DNA from: Epiperipatus broadwayi
Taxonomy: Eukaryota > Onychophora > Udeonychophora > Euonychophora > Peripatidae
Length of the DNA: 64,000 bases
Direction of reading: 5' to 3'
NCBI GenBank assembly: GCA_028023455.1
Contig: JAQFVV010012405.1
Coordinates: 8,289,291 to 8,353,290, forward strand
A program made the translations under genes and the position numbers. Below the pieces are notes generated by a model. That model had not been told where the DNA came from, ran no database searches, and saw nothing but the letters and a program-made list of their open reading frames with translations. Positions 1 to 14,050 of this stretch are shown one piece after another; the stretch's first letter is position 1, and each line of letters opens with the position of its first letter.

Positions 1-1673
1 CATGACAACATTAGCTATGAATCTACATATGATTAATGTTAAGCCACAACCTTTAAGCTATCAGTTTAACTATAACCAAGGGTATGTGATATTCAATAAT
101 AAATTGTATCTGAGAGATACCTCACACTCCAAGTCATTCTTGGTAGAATTGTGAAAAGTATATTTATGCTTTGGGCATATCAATATTGTTATGCTGGTCA
201 TTAAAAATGTTTTGCAAAGCCAACTGTCAAATATTGATTAATTAAATGTTAAAAACATTCTTCCGTTATATTTTTAAAAAATATCCATGTTTCTGTTGCT
301 TGAAAAGAAAATTTTTATTTTTTATATTTTCATATTTCTTTGTTTAATAATTTCTAGATTATAAAATGAGAATAAACAAAAGAATCATGTATTTTATTTT
401 ATAGATATAATAGATGCAAATTTATAGCGTTTTTATGTTGTTGTTTTTTTTTAGTTTTTACGTTTCATTACATATTAGTAATGAATGTATCTCTCAAATA
501 TATATTGCAATTTTTTAAAAGTCTTTTGAATCAGAATATTAATGAAGATATTCTGCAATATAAACGGAAAGTTTATTAAAAAGAAACTTATATATATTAC
601 ACTTCTGGAATTAGCAATTAATGGGAAAAGTTTATGATTGGATGTGCAAAAAAAAAATTTCCATGATTTTAGACATTTTTTTTTTTTTTGTTAAAATATA
701 AATGGAATTTTAATTAAATGCCGTACTAATTAAAAATAGTCATAATATTTTTAAAGCATTGTAAACAAAATTTCACGTTTCAGTGGATTGAAAGATTACA
801 ATTATCAATTTATGAAAAATGTATACTAATTGATCTTCATATTTTTTACTAACTTCCTAGAATTTCATATACATTCATAAACTGAGACTCTCAACAATCT
901 CCAAAATTGGTTGCTACTGGAAAGATTTTTCCATATTTTATATGTAAAAGTTAAAAGCAAAAAACCAATATTCAGCTTCAATACATTACTAATTTCAATA
1001 TATACAGTTGAAGGTCAGATAAAAAAGGAATTCTCCTTTTTTCAGACTGAATGAAAGGGCATTGATACATGAAAAGTAAAATTATTTGCAAGTTTATTAA
1101 AATGTCTCACTATGAGGCTGCTTGCAAAAATAATTTTGAGTAACATATTTGAAATGAGAATGTACTTTGATATAATTAGCTTCAATACATAAATGTTTTC
1201 CTACTTTATTGTAAGATATAATGTTGGCTCTAAAAATTAGATGTTACTTCTGAAAGTCTGGTCTGCATTCTCTATGCTCTTTTCTCATTCTTTTATTCCC
1301 CTCCCCCATCTACACTCACCTGTTTAACTACCTTAACTTCTGGTTATTATGAATTTTTTATGCAATCAGTTAGCCTAGTTTACTAATTATGACAATGGGA
1401 TTATATTTTTGAGCAATCACATTACAAACTCAACTCTTCTAATTCCAGTTTTAGGTATGTACACTTAAATATGTATGACTATGTAAAACATGCAAAGATT
1501 CTACTTCTGAGAAAACATGATGGGGATAGGTTTAGCAGATTAGAACTTATTGTGTTCTTTTTTGAGATAGTATACCAATGAGTTATTTTAAAATTAGATT
1601 TGAGACAAAATGTCTTTCAGAAAATCACTATATTGGGTAATATTACTTTGGTATGTTTTTGCTACTAAATTGT

Positions 1674-1684
1674 GGGGGGGGGGG
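1674..1684. repeat. G11 homopolymer
   Basis: Eleven G residues. Similar G or C runs occur at about 14590-14599, 19267-19277 and 19311-19318. These are easily miscounted in sequencing. Confidence 0.8.
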
Positions 1685-1865
1685 TGCTCTAAAAATAATT
1701 AATTTCACAAAGTTGACTAGATTATGATGCATAGAAATGGTTATAATATCATTTGTAGATTGGTAGAAAAGTAGAATATAATTTATTTAGCACACGAATT
1801 TTTTATACTGCTTAACGAGAACACAAAATATCATTAAAAAACATGTAGAAATTTCAACCTAAAGA

Positions 1866-2205
1866 TAGATTTATTAGTTACATTATTAAGTCCTTTAATT
1901 CTCCCACTGTATCTATAGATTTGACAATCATTAACTACATGCTTTATGGCTTGTCTTTGATCACTTACATATAGATCAATGATTGTTAAATTCTATTTGT
2001 TAAGTAGATGAGTGCAATGACCATGGCATGTTGAATATGTTGATGACATTTAAGTTTCATCTAGAAAAATCAAATCCAGTTGGCTTTCTTGTTGGATCTG
2101 GAAAAAGAAACTTGTTTAGAATCTTTTAAGAATTCCATTTTTATGCTATAATTCTTCAATTGTACATTCTTATTTAAACATCCAAAAAGAGATCTTGCTT
2201 TTAAT
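1866..2205. repeat. Dispersed repeat shared with 11580-11935
   Basis: Blocks such as GTTGGATCTGGAAAAAG, AAACTTGTTTAGAATC and TAAGAATTCCATTTTTATG occur in the same order as at 11815-11930. This copy has about 80 bp extra in the middle. It may be part of a larger decayed LINE, but the element type is not identified. Confidence 0.5.
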
Positions 2206-2209
2206 ATAT

Positions 2210-5200
2210 ATATATATAGTGACCTTCTGGTTTGGCACCAGAAATATTAATTGGAATTGTGTAATGCTATATCAGTAACATCTGATATTATCTTATTAAA
2301 AAAAAAAAAATGTGAAATTTTTAAAATTTTTTATTTATGACTTAAAACTATGATTAGAAGCACTTGTAGAGGTAATTTAAAAATTAGTAGATGTTTAGTA
2401 TCTTACTTTAGGGTATAATTAATGATAGGATAGGGGGTGGCTTGTTATAAACATAGTCAGTTCAGTTTGAGTTGATACTAATTTGTTTTATTTGTTCACA
2501 AAGCAGTATTAAGACTTGTTTGAATGATTCTCTAGTTCATTTGCTTTACATATTTTAATTATAAACAGTGAAATATGTTTAACTCATCATTATTAAAATT
2601 GTCATTTCAGTCACATCAGTTTAATACCTATAGTACATTATTTGTAAATATTTATTTATGTCTGTATCAGTATCCAACTTCATTTTTCTTTCATATGCTT
2701 CATGAAACCATCAAATATCATATCTCATATCCAAATATTTAATTTTACCATTACTAATTTAAAAAAACCCCAGCTTAATTACTTTTTAAATGAATCGATG
2801 GATCACAGGACTGATGAATTATTAAGCAACAAATATGCTGTAAAATCTTTTATTTGTTAAAATAATTATTAATTTTATTCTGTTACTTTAAGAATACAGA
2901 ATATTTAATTCTTAGTTCAATTTAATATTTCTTTTTATTTATTTAAAAGACAGAATAATTTTTTCCCCTTCTTTTTCAAGACAAAGTTTCTTGCATAAAT
3001 TAAGTTTTATTGTAATGGGAGGAGCAAATAGTCTCTGTCTGGTGATCTTTGAACTTTCAAATATCTTGGACTATTGGAAGAATAAATGTGAGGTAATATT
3101 TTAAAAATCTATAAAAAGGGATACTTACAATTCTAGGGGGACTACCAAAGAAGACTACCAACAAAGACTACCAAAATTCTCTACTGTTAGAACTATAAAT
3201 CATTCTCTAAACCAAGCTTAATATTACAATTTTATTGAAAGCCTATTCTTCCAAGAAAAAGCCAATTTGAAAGTTTAAAGTACTAAAAAGTTTCGGGATA
3301 ATGGTAGCATGAACAACTTTAAAGGTACATTGATTTTTATTCTTAATTGACAGTTTCAGAATTCTCAATCATTATTTTAAATGCATGAGTGTATCTACAT
3401 TAGAATGTATTTAAAATTAATTAGTAATATGAAGAAAGGAATGGAAGTACATAATTATATTTTAAAATCATTTCATTTAAATTTTATTCCTACTTGTGAA
3501 GAAGACAGAAGAATGTTTGTTTATTTTTCAAAATTATTCTTAAATTTTATTATAGTATTAAGGGAACAACTGCAGCGTGTGCATACTTTGTTATATTGGA
3601 AAAATATGCGAACTATTATTAAGTCTCTCAAGAACTCTTTATGATAAATTTTGTGCTAGTTATAAAGAAGGTTAAGAAATATGCATAGGAATCATTTATT
3701 TTATTATCATTTCATTGAAATACTTGCCTGACTATTTATAAAAAAAATTGTGCCTATTAGAAAATACGACTAAATATATGATTCAACTAATTATCTAATT
3801 ATTTTTCCCAACTACTATGAGAAATCAATTTAGAAAATCGATGAAACTGAATATGACTTTTATTTTATTAATTGTCCTCTTTATTTATGATGGAATTTCT
3901 CATATAGAATATTGCCAACCAGCTCATGGAAAGTTAAATAAGTGTTATCAGTTCAAATAATTATATATGTTTTATGAATGGCTCTGAAAAAGAAACATGA
4001 AATAAATGCCTAATATATTTTATGAATGAAATGTGAAGTATTACTTCTTTTCTGTAACATTAACAGCAACTTCATTAGCTTTGCTAAGAACCTTGAATGC
4101 GCTATACTGGAGTCAAACTAATACATGCTTGGTAAAATGGAGATGTCCATTTAAGGTTAAAAGGAGTAAACAGTTATTTTAAAAGAGTTTCATTACATAA
4201 AATCTGATAGTATATCTTTGCATTTTTTTTTTAATAGATTAGAAAATTATTATTTTCAATAATAATTTAACCTAGAACATAAAGCTTTATTATTTATCTA
4301 AGCCAAACTTTTGCTTTGGATTGGTGCTAATATAAATGCTCTATAAAAAGATTTTTTGGTCTTGCCTTTCCAACAGAAATTATTGCCTTGTTTCTCAACC
4401 GTAATTAATATGTTTTTAAGTTATAAATATTATATCAGATATGAAATGTTTACCCATTATTGCATTTACAGTTAGTAATTAATATTTTTACAGTAGTTCC
4501 TTACCTACTGGAATTTGAATTGTCTGTATTATTATTATGCTTGTATATGTGTGTATATTATAAAACTCAACTATAATAATGTGTAATTTGCAAATGAAAA
4601 TGATATAAAATCTATCAGTTTCAGAGGATGGGAATGGACTATTCAAATTTGAAAGATTAGAATTTGTTTAAGCATGAATTTATTGTTCTTTATTATGTTT
4701 GATAAGAAAAGTGTTTAGTGGCTATTTGTAGTAAAAGTTAATGATGTTTTATTGTGTTTTGTGGGATAGAATAATCTCTCTTTTTTGTTGTTATTTGAAT
4801 ATTTGATATGGCAGATTGCCTAGTATATCTTATGGGATAAGATAAAATCCCTTTGTCATAGAAGTATTTGATAGGAGTGGATTGAATCTTCCAGTTTTGA
4901 TATTGTGAATTAGAGTGTATGAATCCAAGTATTTTATCTCCCTGATGTTTTGGTGATGAGATTTATTCCCACCAGTTTATGTAGTCTCAGAAGTAGACTT
5001 GGGAGTTATTGTCTTGTTAGTTATAAAATTAGAATTATGAAAATATTTTATCCCATGTGCTTATAGAATGCTTTCATCTTACTCATAGCCATGTGCCAGC
5101 TAATTTATTGATAAGAAGAAGAATAAAAGTAGAATTGATTTTCTCACAAAACAGCTGTGTTAGAATTAGTGCTGAAGCTTGTTTGGTCCATTGTCATTGT

Positions 5201-6990
5201 CCGTATTATGATTTATTTACACATTCATAAGTAAACCGATTGGATTGATTAGTATTAATTATTTATTGTATGACACACAGCATAATTCAGACACTGATAT
5301 AAAGTACTAATTTAACAGTTATAAAAAAAAATCCATCATTAATGCCTAACTCCAATCATTTTGCATTTATCATTTAAATTTCATATCATCAGCTTCCATA
5401 ATATTTAATCATAACTGGTATAAGCAAGCAAAGAAGACAAATCATAATTAATTAATAGCATTATTCATTTCTATTTTGCAAAGATAAAACATAGCTAATT
5501 GATAGAATTATTTCCATTTTGCAAAGTATAATTTAATCTTATTTTGTGTTCATTCCCCCTTATTTTAGTTCATGTGCATTTTAAAGTAAAAATGCCAAGA
5601 TTTTAGTTTTATTTTATAATGTAATTGAAATATTTAACCTATGTTGTTGGTTATAGACTTATTAGGTTAATTAATAATTTAATAGTGATATAAAAGACAA
5701 GATGTCGAATATAAAATAAATTCTGTAGTTGATTGCCAGAAATGTAAGGCTACATTGTTTCATTTCCATATGTTTATCAGAAATTACTGATAACTGAAGA
5801 CCATTTTTGCAATAAAATATAAGGATCTTATTTTAGTTTATTCTTTAGGGTTAAAGATATAATGTGATGCCATAAGTCAATCAAAGTGACTTGATAGACG
5901 AAATGTATTAGATAAGAAGTTAGAAAATTATCTTGTAATTCTGCTATTATGTAGGTTTTCAACCACTGATGTTAATACATCCAGAACTTATATCTGTACA
6001 AATTGTAAAGAAATTAAATGTTTACTTAACTATATTTTTATTTTGTTAATAAATATTTTATTATTTAAATTGGATTTAGACTTCTTCTTTAACATACATT
6101 CGTATTTCATATTTCCACACATGCTCACACATTTATTTTATTTAATATCATATAATTGTATTTTCATTTAATTTAATGATAAACATCCAGATATGATGAT
6201 ATTGATTTCCTTGATCCAAACACTGTATGAGATGTCAATTATTTATTGATTTTCTAAAAGGTTTTATCATATAGTAATTGTTTAGATGATGAATTGAAAT
6301 CAAAATGTGCTCGATTTCTTTCATTATCTAACTGCCATTATTTAGTTAGGGTATTGCTTAATTTATATTATTATTTTCATAATAAGTAAATAGTAGTTGT
6401 TAAGAAGTAGACTTTAGATTAAGCCATGCTATAAATAGTTTCCCTGAGATATTCAATTTTTAATCCAGATTAAATAATAAATTCAGTTAACCAGTTTAGA
6501 TTAGTGTATAATTAAAAATTTAGTAATGATAGGTTTAGTTTAAGTTCAGATCCAACTTGTTATACATTATAGTTTCTAAATATTATATTTTATTTATTAG
6601 TTTGATTTTCTAATATGGTAGAGGTTGTTCAATGCATGTGGATGATGGGAGGAGGTGAAGTATATACTATAATTAGTTAATTTTAGATGGTAGAATTTTA
6701 CCACTTTAATTCTTATTTATTTTAGAATTTGATAGATGTTTTATTTCCTATTAATTATAATATTTTCTCCCACATCTAATGTACATTTTACACCTCATAG
6801 GCCTCTGTATCCCTCAAATGAGCTAGGCTAAGGTGAAACTTTATTTAAGAGCCTCATAAGTCAATTTTGGGTAAAATTAGATTAATGTTTTATTCTATGA
6901 TCCATAGAATTGGCGCCCCTGGATATTTGTTAGTGATGGTGATCGGTGAGAGGGGTTACAATATATATATATATATGATATATAATCTAT

Positions 6991-7022
<32 letters not shown>

Positions 7023-7995
7023 GATTATTATTTCAGGTACTTAGTATATAAATATGTGGACATTAATTAACATGAATTCTTCAACATCTGATCAACTTTG
7101 AGGTAAGAAGTCACAATGTTCTATGGATGCTTTAATAAAACTCACTTTCAAGAAAATAAGTTTCATTGAGCAATTAGATTGATATAAGTTCTTTTTTTTG
7201 GAAGAGCTCTTCGTTTAATAATAAAAACATAATGGTGGATATTCCATGAAATAATGGTATTAAAATTGTTTTATGCAATGATATTTGTGCCCTTTCTATC
7301 ATTGTTTATGTTCTAACATTAGATAATGAAAATTCAGAGAAATATTTATTCCATCAATACTAATAGAGGATTGAATTTTTTTTTAACTTAAATGCATAAT
7401 TTGATCATAGCAATAGATTATGAACCAAAGTTATTGTGTATAATAATATGGTCACTGTGAATTTAAACATTTTGTAATTATTGCAATTTAGCACAATATA
7501 CAGAGTAACTATTATGAATATTTTGTCTAGAGAGAAAAAAACATTATAAAAGGACTTAGATAAGTCCACATTCAAAGCAATGGCAAAAGAAGTTCAACAT
7601 TTGATAGACATTTAAAAAACTCATTTTGAAGAATACTATTGAAAGATAAAATGATCTTTTATTAGAGGTGTTTAATTGTATAATTCAAAACTTAATTTGA
7701 TCTCTGTCTTAATACATTGTAATAGTCCATTAATATTGTATTATATCTGAAAAAGTAATACTATATTTCTGCTTTCCAAATAACTTGTCTTGATCTTTGT
7801 TATTTCATTGTATTGTATTTTAAAAGCAAAGCTTCATATTGTATGAAGAATTTTGCATTTGATAATGCATTATAAAGCAGAAAATTATTCATATTTTTGT
7901 GTTGTTTGCATAATGTTATACTGAAAGCAGCAAGGAGGTAGTGACAATAAAATATATAGATAAAAGAAAAAACAGGTATTCCTGTTACTATTAAA
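2210..7995. other. No gene seen
   Basis: AT-rich DNA with one AT microsatellite. The longest open frame (3381-3644) is an AT-biased chance frame without motifs. I see no exon with paired splice signals. Confidence 0.5.
6958..7022. repeat. (AT)n microsatellite
   Basis: Two alternating AT runs are separated by GATATATAATCTATACA. Confidence 0.85.
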
Positions 7996-7999
7996 AGAA

Positions 8000-8240
8000 T
8001 TAAGAAATTGTTGAGGAGATATTTTGGACAGATTGCTAAAAGTGATGACAATACATAAGCAATTAAAATTGTAAACTGGGTCTTAAAAGTTTGTAAAAGA
8101 TCTAGAAAAACTATATATGAGATGGGTGGAAGAGATAAGAAATCTGGAATAATATAGAGAAGGAAAGCAATGGATTGCATAAACTGGATTATACTTGAAA
8201 ACTTTCATTATGAAATGGATAAATAATGGTTGAAAATGTT
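8000..8240 (+). pseudogene. LINE 3' end (family 1), strongly diverged
   Basis: TTGCTAAAAGTGATGACAAT, GTAAACTGGGTCTTAAAAG, AGATCTAGAAAAACTATAT and ATGGTTGAAAATGTTG follow the same order as 17600-17860. The minus-strand reading frame at 8180-7800 is antisense to it and not a gene. Confidence 0.55.
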
Positions 8241-9581
8241 GACTGAATATTCATTTTAATTTTCTCATGAATTTTTTTTATATCATAAGCCAGCATATTT
8301 ATACAACCAATGACAAGTTAATCTAGCCATACAATAACCAATGGTGAATGAGTATTTATCTACTATTTATTAGAGTTAAAGGTCAAAGGTTAATCTAGTT
8401 AATCAGATGTCATTATGTGCGACATGATATAGCCAAGTAAGAAAAATATATTATCAATGGTATTAAGCCTATGTTTAGCTTTACCTAAAATATACACATA
8501 ATTCAGCTTATTAATTATTGCTATGACTATTTACTTTTATATAATAATGAATCATGTACTTATGTTTGTGATTTGGTGTCATAGGCTGCCTTTCAACCTT
8601 TAATTTTTTTGTTTTAATATTTATTATTCCTGCACATTATTTTTTCTTTATTAAATTAGATTTACATTTGCATATGTTTTTTTTTTCCCAATTTAAGAAT
8701 ATATATATAATGCAAAATATTTTAAATATATAATGTCTAAAATTAGTATAGTCCTCACTTTGCATGTGAGCATATTTTATGACATATTGTAAATTTTTTT
8801 AATTTATACTTCATCATCATTAATAGTAAATACAACAATTGAAAACTCAAAGATAATATAATAATGAATATTTTAGGTGTAATTTAGTAGTTATATTTTG
8901 GCACATTTTCATCATCTACTTTAAATGTTGTTTTATAAAAATTTAAATTTTATTTATACTTTTTTATGTACACCAACTGCTATAATAAAACGTAAATTAG
9001 TAGAGGACACAATGTTTAAGGTGGTATTATTTTACTGTCTTCTTCAGTAGTTATGGTTTAACTAGTGGCAATACTAGCAAAGAAATTGAACTGGAAACCT
9101 TTATATTTATATACATGGAATTTAAGATGATACTCTGATCGATTAAAAGATTCTAACAAAGATTTATGCAAAATAGTCTATTTTATTAAGATGCTATCTT
9201 AAATTCAGTATTTGCAAAGTGAAAGGCCAATGGTTTAATCCCTATACTAATCACTGCTCATAAAATCTGAAAAAGAGAAACTAATATCATTTGAAACATT
9301 ATCTTCTATACTAACTTGTGTGTATTACTTATAATGGAATGCATTTAAAAAAGTATTTTTCTAAAAATCATTTAATAACTATGAACTTTTACTTAATAAT
9401 AGCTAAGTTTCTTTATTTAGTTTTAAAAATGCATTTACTTCATATTTATGCAAGGAAAAAAATGTTTTAAATTTAATTTGAAATTGTACAAATTTGACAA
9501 TATGGAATTGACAAAAAAAAATTTCATGGTACATGAAATTAATAATTTGTTGGACTATTAATATAGTATTTAAAAAAACAA

Positions 9582-10292
9582 TAGCAAGCTCTCCATACAG
9601 TAGTGCTACCCTGTATAAGCCTTAGTAATCAGTTGATGCAAGAAGGTTTATGCATATAATCCCCCTCTAGTACTTACTCTTCCAATACCCCCAAACTAGT
9701 TTCTAGCTTGTGGCATTCATCAGGGAGATTTGAAAAAAATTATAAACTTTATTTAAACTTTGCAAATACATTTAACTGTTAATGATAGCCATTAGATGAG
9801 TATTTAACATATTTTGACTATTATTATTATTATCTCTTCATCAGGCATTGCTGGACTGATCAATGTGAATACTAGCATGGGAATCAATCCCAGACATTTA
9901 GATTCTTGAGTTTTAAGGCTCCACTCTAACTAACAGCAATTTTTCCAAAGGCACATTCAGTTGAAATTTCATACATTTATCTAAGAGGGTCCTCCTGATT
10001 TCTCCACTTTTAAGAGCAAGGTTAATTATTGGATTTCAGATATTATGTATTATTACACTGGGATGACTTATTGGGTTATTTGCCACAGTCATGTGAGTAT
10101 TTGATACTAAGATCTAGATGTAGTACTCTCAGATCCAAAGACTCCTCACTGATAAAAGCCACAAGCTAGATATTAGTTTGGGAATATTGGATGAGTAGAT
10201 ACTAGATAAGGATTTTTATGCACAAACCTTTTTTTATCCACTGATTACTAAAGCTTGCACTGAGTGGCACTACTGTATGGAGAATTTGCTAC
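9582..10292. mobile_element. 711-bp inverted-repeat element, long form of the 15854 MITE family
   Basis: The left arm (9582-9724) and right arm (about 10125-10292) are inverted and share the TAGCAA..CTCCATACAG end and the TAGTAATCAGT, CTAGTA, ACTCTTCCAAT and CTAGCTTGTGG blocks with the 15854 hairpin. The interior holds a tRNA-derived SINE (9745-9957) and about 170 bp of unassigned sequence. The compact hairpin at 15854 is like this element without its interior. Confidence 0.68.
9745..9957 (-). mobile_element. tRNA-derived SINE (family B)
   Basis: On the minus strand a tRNA-like head has box A-like GTTAGTTAGAGTGG and box B-like GGGATTGATTCCC. A body follows, then a tail ending near AACAGTTAAATGTATTTGC and AAATAAAGTT. 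The same head-to-tail order occurs at 39298-39497. It lies inside the long inverted-repeat element. Confidence 0.55.
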
Positions 10293-10914
10293 TGCTTAAA
10301 ATAAAGTACAACTACAATTTAATCTAATTCATTTTCAATCTTACTACATATACACAAAAATTCTTTTCAGTATAATTAAAGCAGTATTTGTGTGTATTAA
10401 TAGTAGAATGATTGTGGTTTATTTGCAGTGAAAATGTATGAGTAAATTGTAGTTGCACTTTATTGTAGGTTTATGATACATATATGTTTTATTACATTAT
10501 ATATTTTTAAATATATAAAAAAATATATATCCTTCTCAATTTATAGACTCATCACCTAGTGTTATAATAACTGAATGCTAGCAAAAATATTACACAAAAT
10601 ATTTTAAAAATTAGAATGTCATAAATTTGAATTCATAAATATTTTTGAATTAATGAGAATTATTTCTGTGTGTCATTTACTTATTACATTTATTCAGTTA
10701 GTCATATTATTGCTTTCTCTTCTATCACTTTATTATGTAATATTCTCTTTTTCACAAGTACACTATTTCTTGTTCATATTTTTGTTTATGATATTTTAAT
10801 GTGTACATTTTAAAATCTTAATTGCATTATAGGTCTTAAACCATTAAACATCACATAATCATCATTCTTTATGCTTACACAAGCTGTTTACACAGAGGCT
10901 AATGGTTGTGCTAG

Positions 10915-11035
10915 AATCTAGTCAGGTGATATTGGATGAGTAGGCACTAGATAGAGATTTTATGAACAAACCTTCTTGCATCCATTGATTAATCTGGCTT
11001 GCACTGAGTGGTGTTATTGGATGGAGAGATTAGAC
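10915..11035. mobile_element. Single arm of the 15854 MITE family
   Basis: GATATTGGATGAGTAGGC, ACTAGATAGAGATTTTATG, CATCCATTGATTAATC, GGCTTGCACTGAGTGG and GGATGGAGAG follow the right-arm order of 10125-10292. The partner arm is not seen nearby, so this is a solo arm. Confidence 0.6.
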
Positions 11036-11579
11036 TCTATGTAGTATAGGTGTCTATAAATACAGTTCATTACTATTCAAGATTTCAGGTATTCATGGAA
11101 AGTCATGAAGTCAAATGCAGTAGACATAAGCAACTACTGTATATATATATATTTTAAATTATAAACAAAGTTGAATTAAGTGTAAAATGGAAAAGGATAT
11201 CTTTCATTATATGATATTTATTATTTTTCTTTTTATCAGTAGAAATGCTACGCTACATAAAAAATTTCAGGTAAGCTAGGTTGACATACATAATATCCAT
11301 GTTAGTTAAAATCTTAGAGAATATAGTAATTCTATAAGCTAGAATCTGCCTGAAATACTGATCCCATACGTCAATCATCAAAAACTACTAACTACAGTCA
11401 TATGATCAAATAACATTGATTAAACTAGAATCTTACAATTATCAATAATAAGTAGAATATACATTTGGTTTATGATCAACCCTGATTACCTTATCTATAT
11501 TTTTATTATTCATTTACTTATTTAGCATATAGATTTTTTTAGACAGCTTAATTATTAGAAGAATATCATAAAGAAATCT

Positions 11580-11935
11580 GTAGAGGATCCATCCAGAGAA
11601 TAGAATCTCCAGTAGCATTATTAAGACTTTCAATTCTGCCCCTGTAGTCACAAATTTCTTGGTCATTAATACTCAGGTTCATGGTTTGCTATCAAGTCTT
11701 TCAATTCTTCCAGTGTAGTCATAGATTTTTCAGTTATTAACTATATGGTTCTTAGTTTGTTTCTGTTGCATCTACATTGATCAATCCATTTGATATCCAG
11801 CTGTCATTATTGTTGAATCTGAAAAAAAAAAGAAATTTGTTTGAAATATCATAAGAATTCTACTTTTTATGTCTTAATTCTTTGTTATATATTCTTGTTT
11901 AACACCCAAAACAGGAATCTTGATTTGAGAACAAG
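11580..11935. repeat. Dispersed repeat shared with 1866-2205, with internal tandem copy
   Basis: The 3' half matches 2085-2200. The 5' half contains two diverged roughly 75-bp copies: TTTCAATTCTGCCCCTGTAG at 11630 and TTTCAATTCTTCCAGTGTAG at 11698. No intact frame. Confidence 0.48.
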
Positions 11936-12299
11936 ATAGTGAAATAATATTTTGAGTTATTGGTATTATTGTGATTGGCTGAGTTGCTTATGGTTCCTCT
12001 ATCCAAAAGAGAAATCCTAAGTCTGTTTGTGATTTGAAAAAATATTTCAAAGTTGCAGTGTGATTTTGAATCCCAGATTATAAGCATGACAATTTGATAG
12101 GAAACAAACATTTGTTGTTGTTTTTTTAATTTGATTACATTGTTGTTATGCAAGTATATAATTCGCAACAGCAGTTTTCTTTATTCTACTCTAGAGACAT
12201 CTACTGGAAGAGTGAGTAGTCATGGATACTATGTGATATAATGCTGTAGTCTTCACATTGCCAGACTGGTTTCTAGCTTAGAATTCAAAGCTGGCTACA

Positions 12300-12600
12300 T
12301 GTATTAATCACATATTATTTTTACATGTTATTCAATCTAATATATTGAAATTCAAAACTATGTCTAAGAATTTGAACCCTAGAAAACTTAGCTTTGATAA
12401 TGTGTGGATGTGATACCAGATCACTATCTCTATATTTTAATGATCTCAGTTTTATATCAACTGTAGATGCTTTCTGCCCTTTGTTTAGAAAGGTTAATAT
12501 CAAAAATAATGCATGGTTTTCTCATATAATTAATCATATGTTTCCATTCACAGTTGTTTTAATCCTATTCTGCTATAAACTCGAATAATCAATAGGCCAA
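12300..12600. repeat. Weak repeat shared with 48955-49330
   Basis: ATTTTAATGATCTCAGTTTTA and GAATAATCAATAG occur in the same order as ATTTTAGTGATCTCAATTTC and GAATAATCAATAG at 48970-49155. Identity is low. The overlapping short open frames on both strands are not recognised. Confidence 0.3.
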
Positions 12601-13669
12601 AGGATGATGTAGAAGTAAAATGCCCATATCCCCAAACCTGTATATAATTTTTGTTTTCATCAATGAGACCTTAAAATTCAAAACAGGAATTAATATATTT
12701 ATGCATCTAGTGGTCACATTTTATTCATCATTGATAAGGGCAAAAATTAGAAATAGGTTTAGGATTGGATATATTATAGAACTATACTAATCATAGTGTT
12801 CCCTGATTATTCAATCAGTAAAATCTAGTTGAATAAACAGAATTATTATTGGAAAAATGTAAGTAATTATATGAAAAAGTCAGGTGATGTTGCTAGTAAT
12901 TATCAAACAAAATTATTAAGTAATAATCTTTTATGAAGTACTTTTGTCATATCTTACCTTGCCTTTATATAATGGACTAATCCACATCCCACTTTATCTA
13001 GACTGGATTGAGCTTTCATTGTCTCAAACTAATGCATAATGCATAGTCAATGGTAAGAATGGACCAATAAGCAATAATACTCACTGAATCTGAATTTCCA
13101 TTAGGAATGTAAATCTGGCCATAGTCATGTTTTTTGAAAGTAGGGTCAGATAACTACTGGCAGAAAGGTAAAAGACAGAATCTAAGTTCTCTGGATAATA
13201 GCTGCTAAGCAAATAGTTGATACAACAAGGCAAGTTCCTATTCAGAACTGGAAGCTGCTAAAAACAAATGCCAACATGAGTCAAGCTGTCAAATACAGCT
13301 GAAAGTGTCATCCTACCTATTCATGAAGCTGTCATAGAACAGCTGGAAATGTAGGTAAAACCTATAAGGGCTCATGCAGTTCTGTCTTTTATAAATCACT
13401 CTAGAACTAAGAGCTATACCTCGCCAATGGCTGCAGGTCAAGTACAACCATTGTAAATTTCATAAATATGCAAATGTGTATTTGTTTTCATGTATTATTA
13501 ATAAATATATTATAAAATGTATACACACATTTGTGTTTATATATAATCGCAACTAAACACAACAAATTTATTCTTTTTCACTTTACATCTCCTTTTTGCA
13601 TTGATTAATTTTATATATATATAAACACTTTCTTTAATCACTTTTACAATGTTATATTTTAATTAAATG

Positions 13670-13790
13670 GAATTGCAACCCATACTGTCAAGTTTTCCAC
13701 AGTTATCCACTTTATCCAATATAACCGATACGACTACATACATGTGAAAAAGATAAATGATCTCCAATTTATGTATTTCATGTATATTTT
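13670..13790 (-). repeat. Fragment of the hammerhead repeat family (ribozyme 3' end plus box region)
   Basis: The minus strand runs TACATGAAATACATAAATTGG, GATCATTTATC, ACATGTATG, then AGTGGATAAC. This matches the ribozyme 3' half and linker of the family. The CUGAUGA half is absent and box B is not recognisable. Only position and order of shared blocks support the call. Confidence 0.45.
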
Positions 13791-13957
13791 ATTTTTTACT
13801 TACCCAGTCTTACAATTCCGATTATTTATATTATTCAGATAATCTGTTTATATTTTCATGTACACTTATATATTTTAGGTTTGAAGAAGATTGCTGGTCA
13901 ATCGAAACTGTAAGATTGCATTATAAAAGTGATTTAAAAAAGGATTTTTTTTGTCCT

Positions 13958-14050
13958 GCATTGGTGGTCGAGAGGTCAGCGCGACTGCCTTGCACTTGCA
14001 GGCAGTTGCCCGGGTTACGGGTTCGGGTCCCAGCCGATGCTATGACCCTT
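13958..14050 (+). mobile_element. tRNA-derived SINE (family A), type II tRNA head, with target-site duplication
   Basis: The head has a 7-bp acceptor-like pairing (GCATTGG with CCGATGC), box A TGGTCGAGAGG, an anticodon-arm-like hairpin (CTGCCT/AGGCAG), an extended variable region and box B GGTTCGGGTCC. This resembles Leu/Ser-type (type II) tRNA. The tail is CTATGACCCTT. AAAAAAGGATTTT occurs at 13936-13948 and again at 14051-14063, a 13-bp target-site duplication. A functional tRNA is unlikely because the anticodon loop is irregular. Confidence 0.75.

Noticed and set aside
2808-2845. CTGATGA motif as another hammerhead
   Set aside because: No GAAA at the right distance, no stem II and no stem I partner; a chance heptamer.
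3381-3644. 87-codon plus-strand open frame
   Set aside because: AT-biased composition, no motif, no promoter or splice context, and no repeat homology; open frames of this size arise by chance in such DNA.
7800-8180. 126-codon minus-strand open frame
   Set aside because: It lies antisense to a recognisable LINE 3' end at 8000-8240, and its Leu/Ile/Phe-rich content reflects that strand.
13958-14040. Functional tRNA-Leu or tRNA-Ser gene
   Set aside because: The anticodon loop is irregular, several dispersed copies exist with poly-A tails, and target-site duplications flank it, so it is a SINE head.
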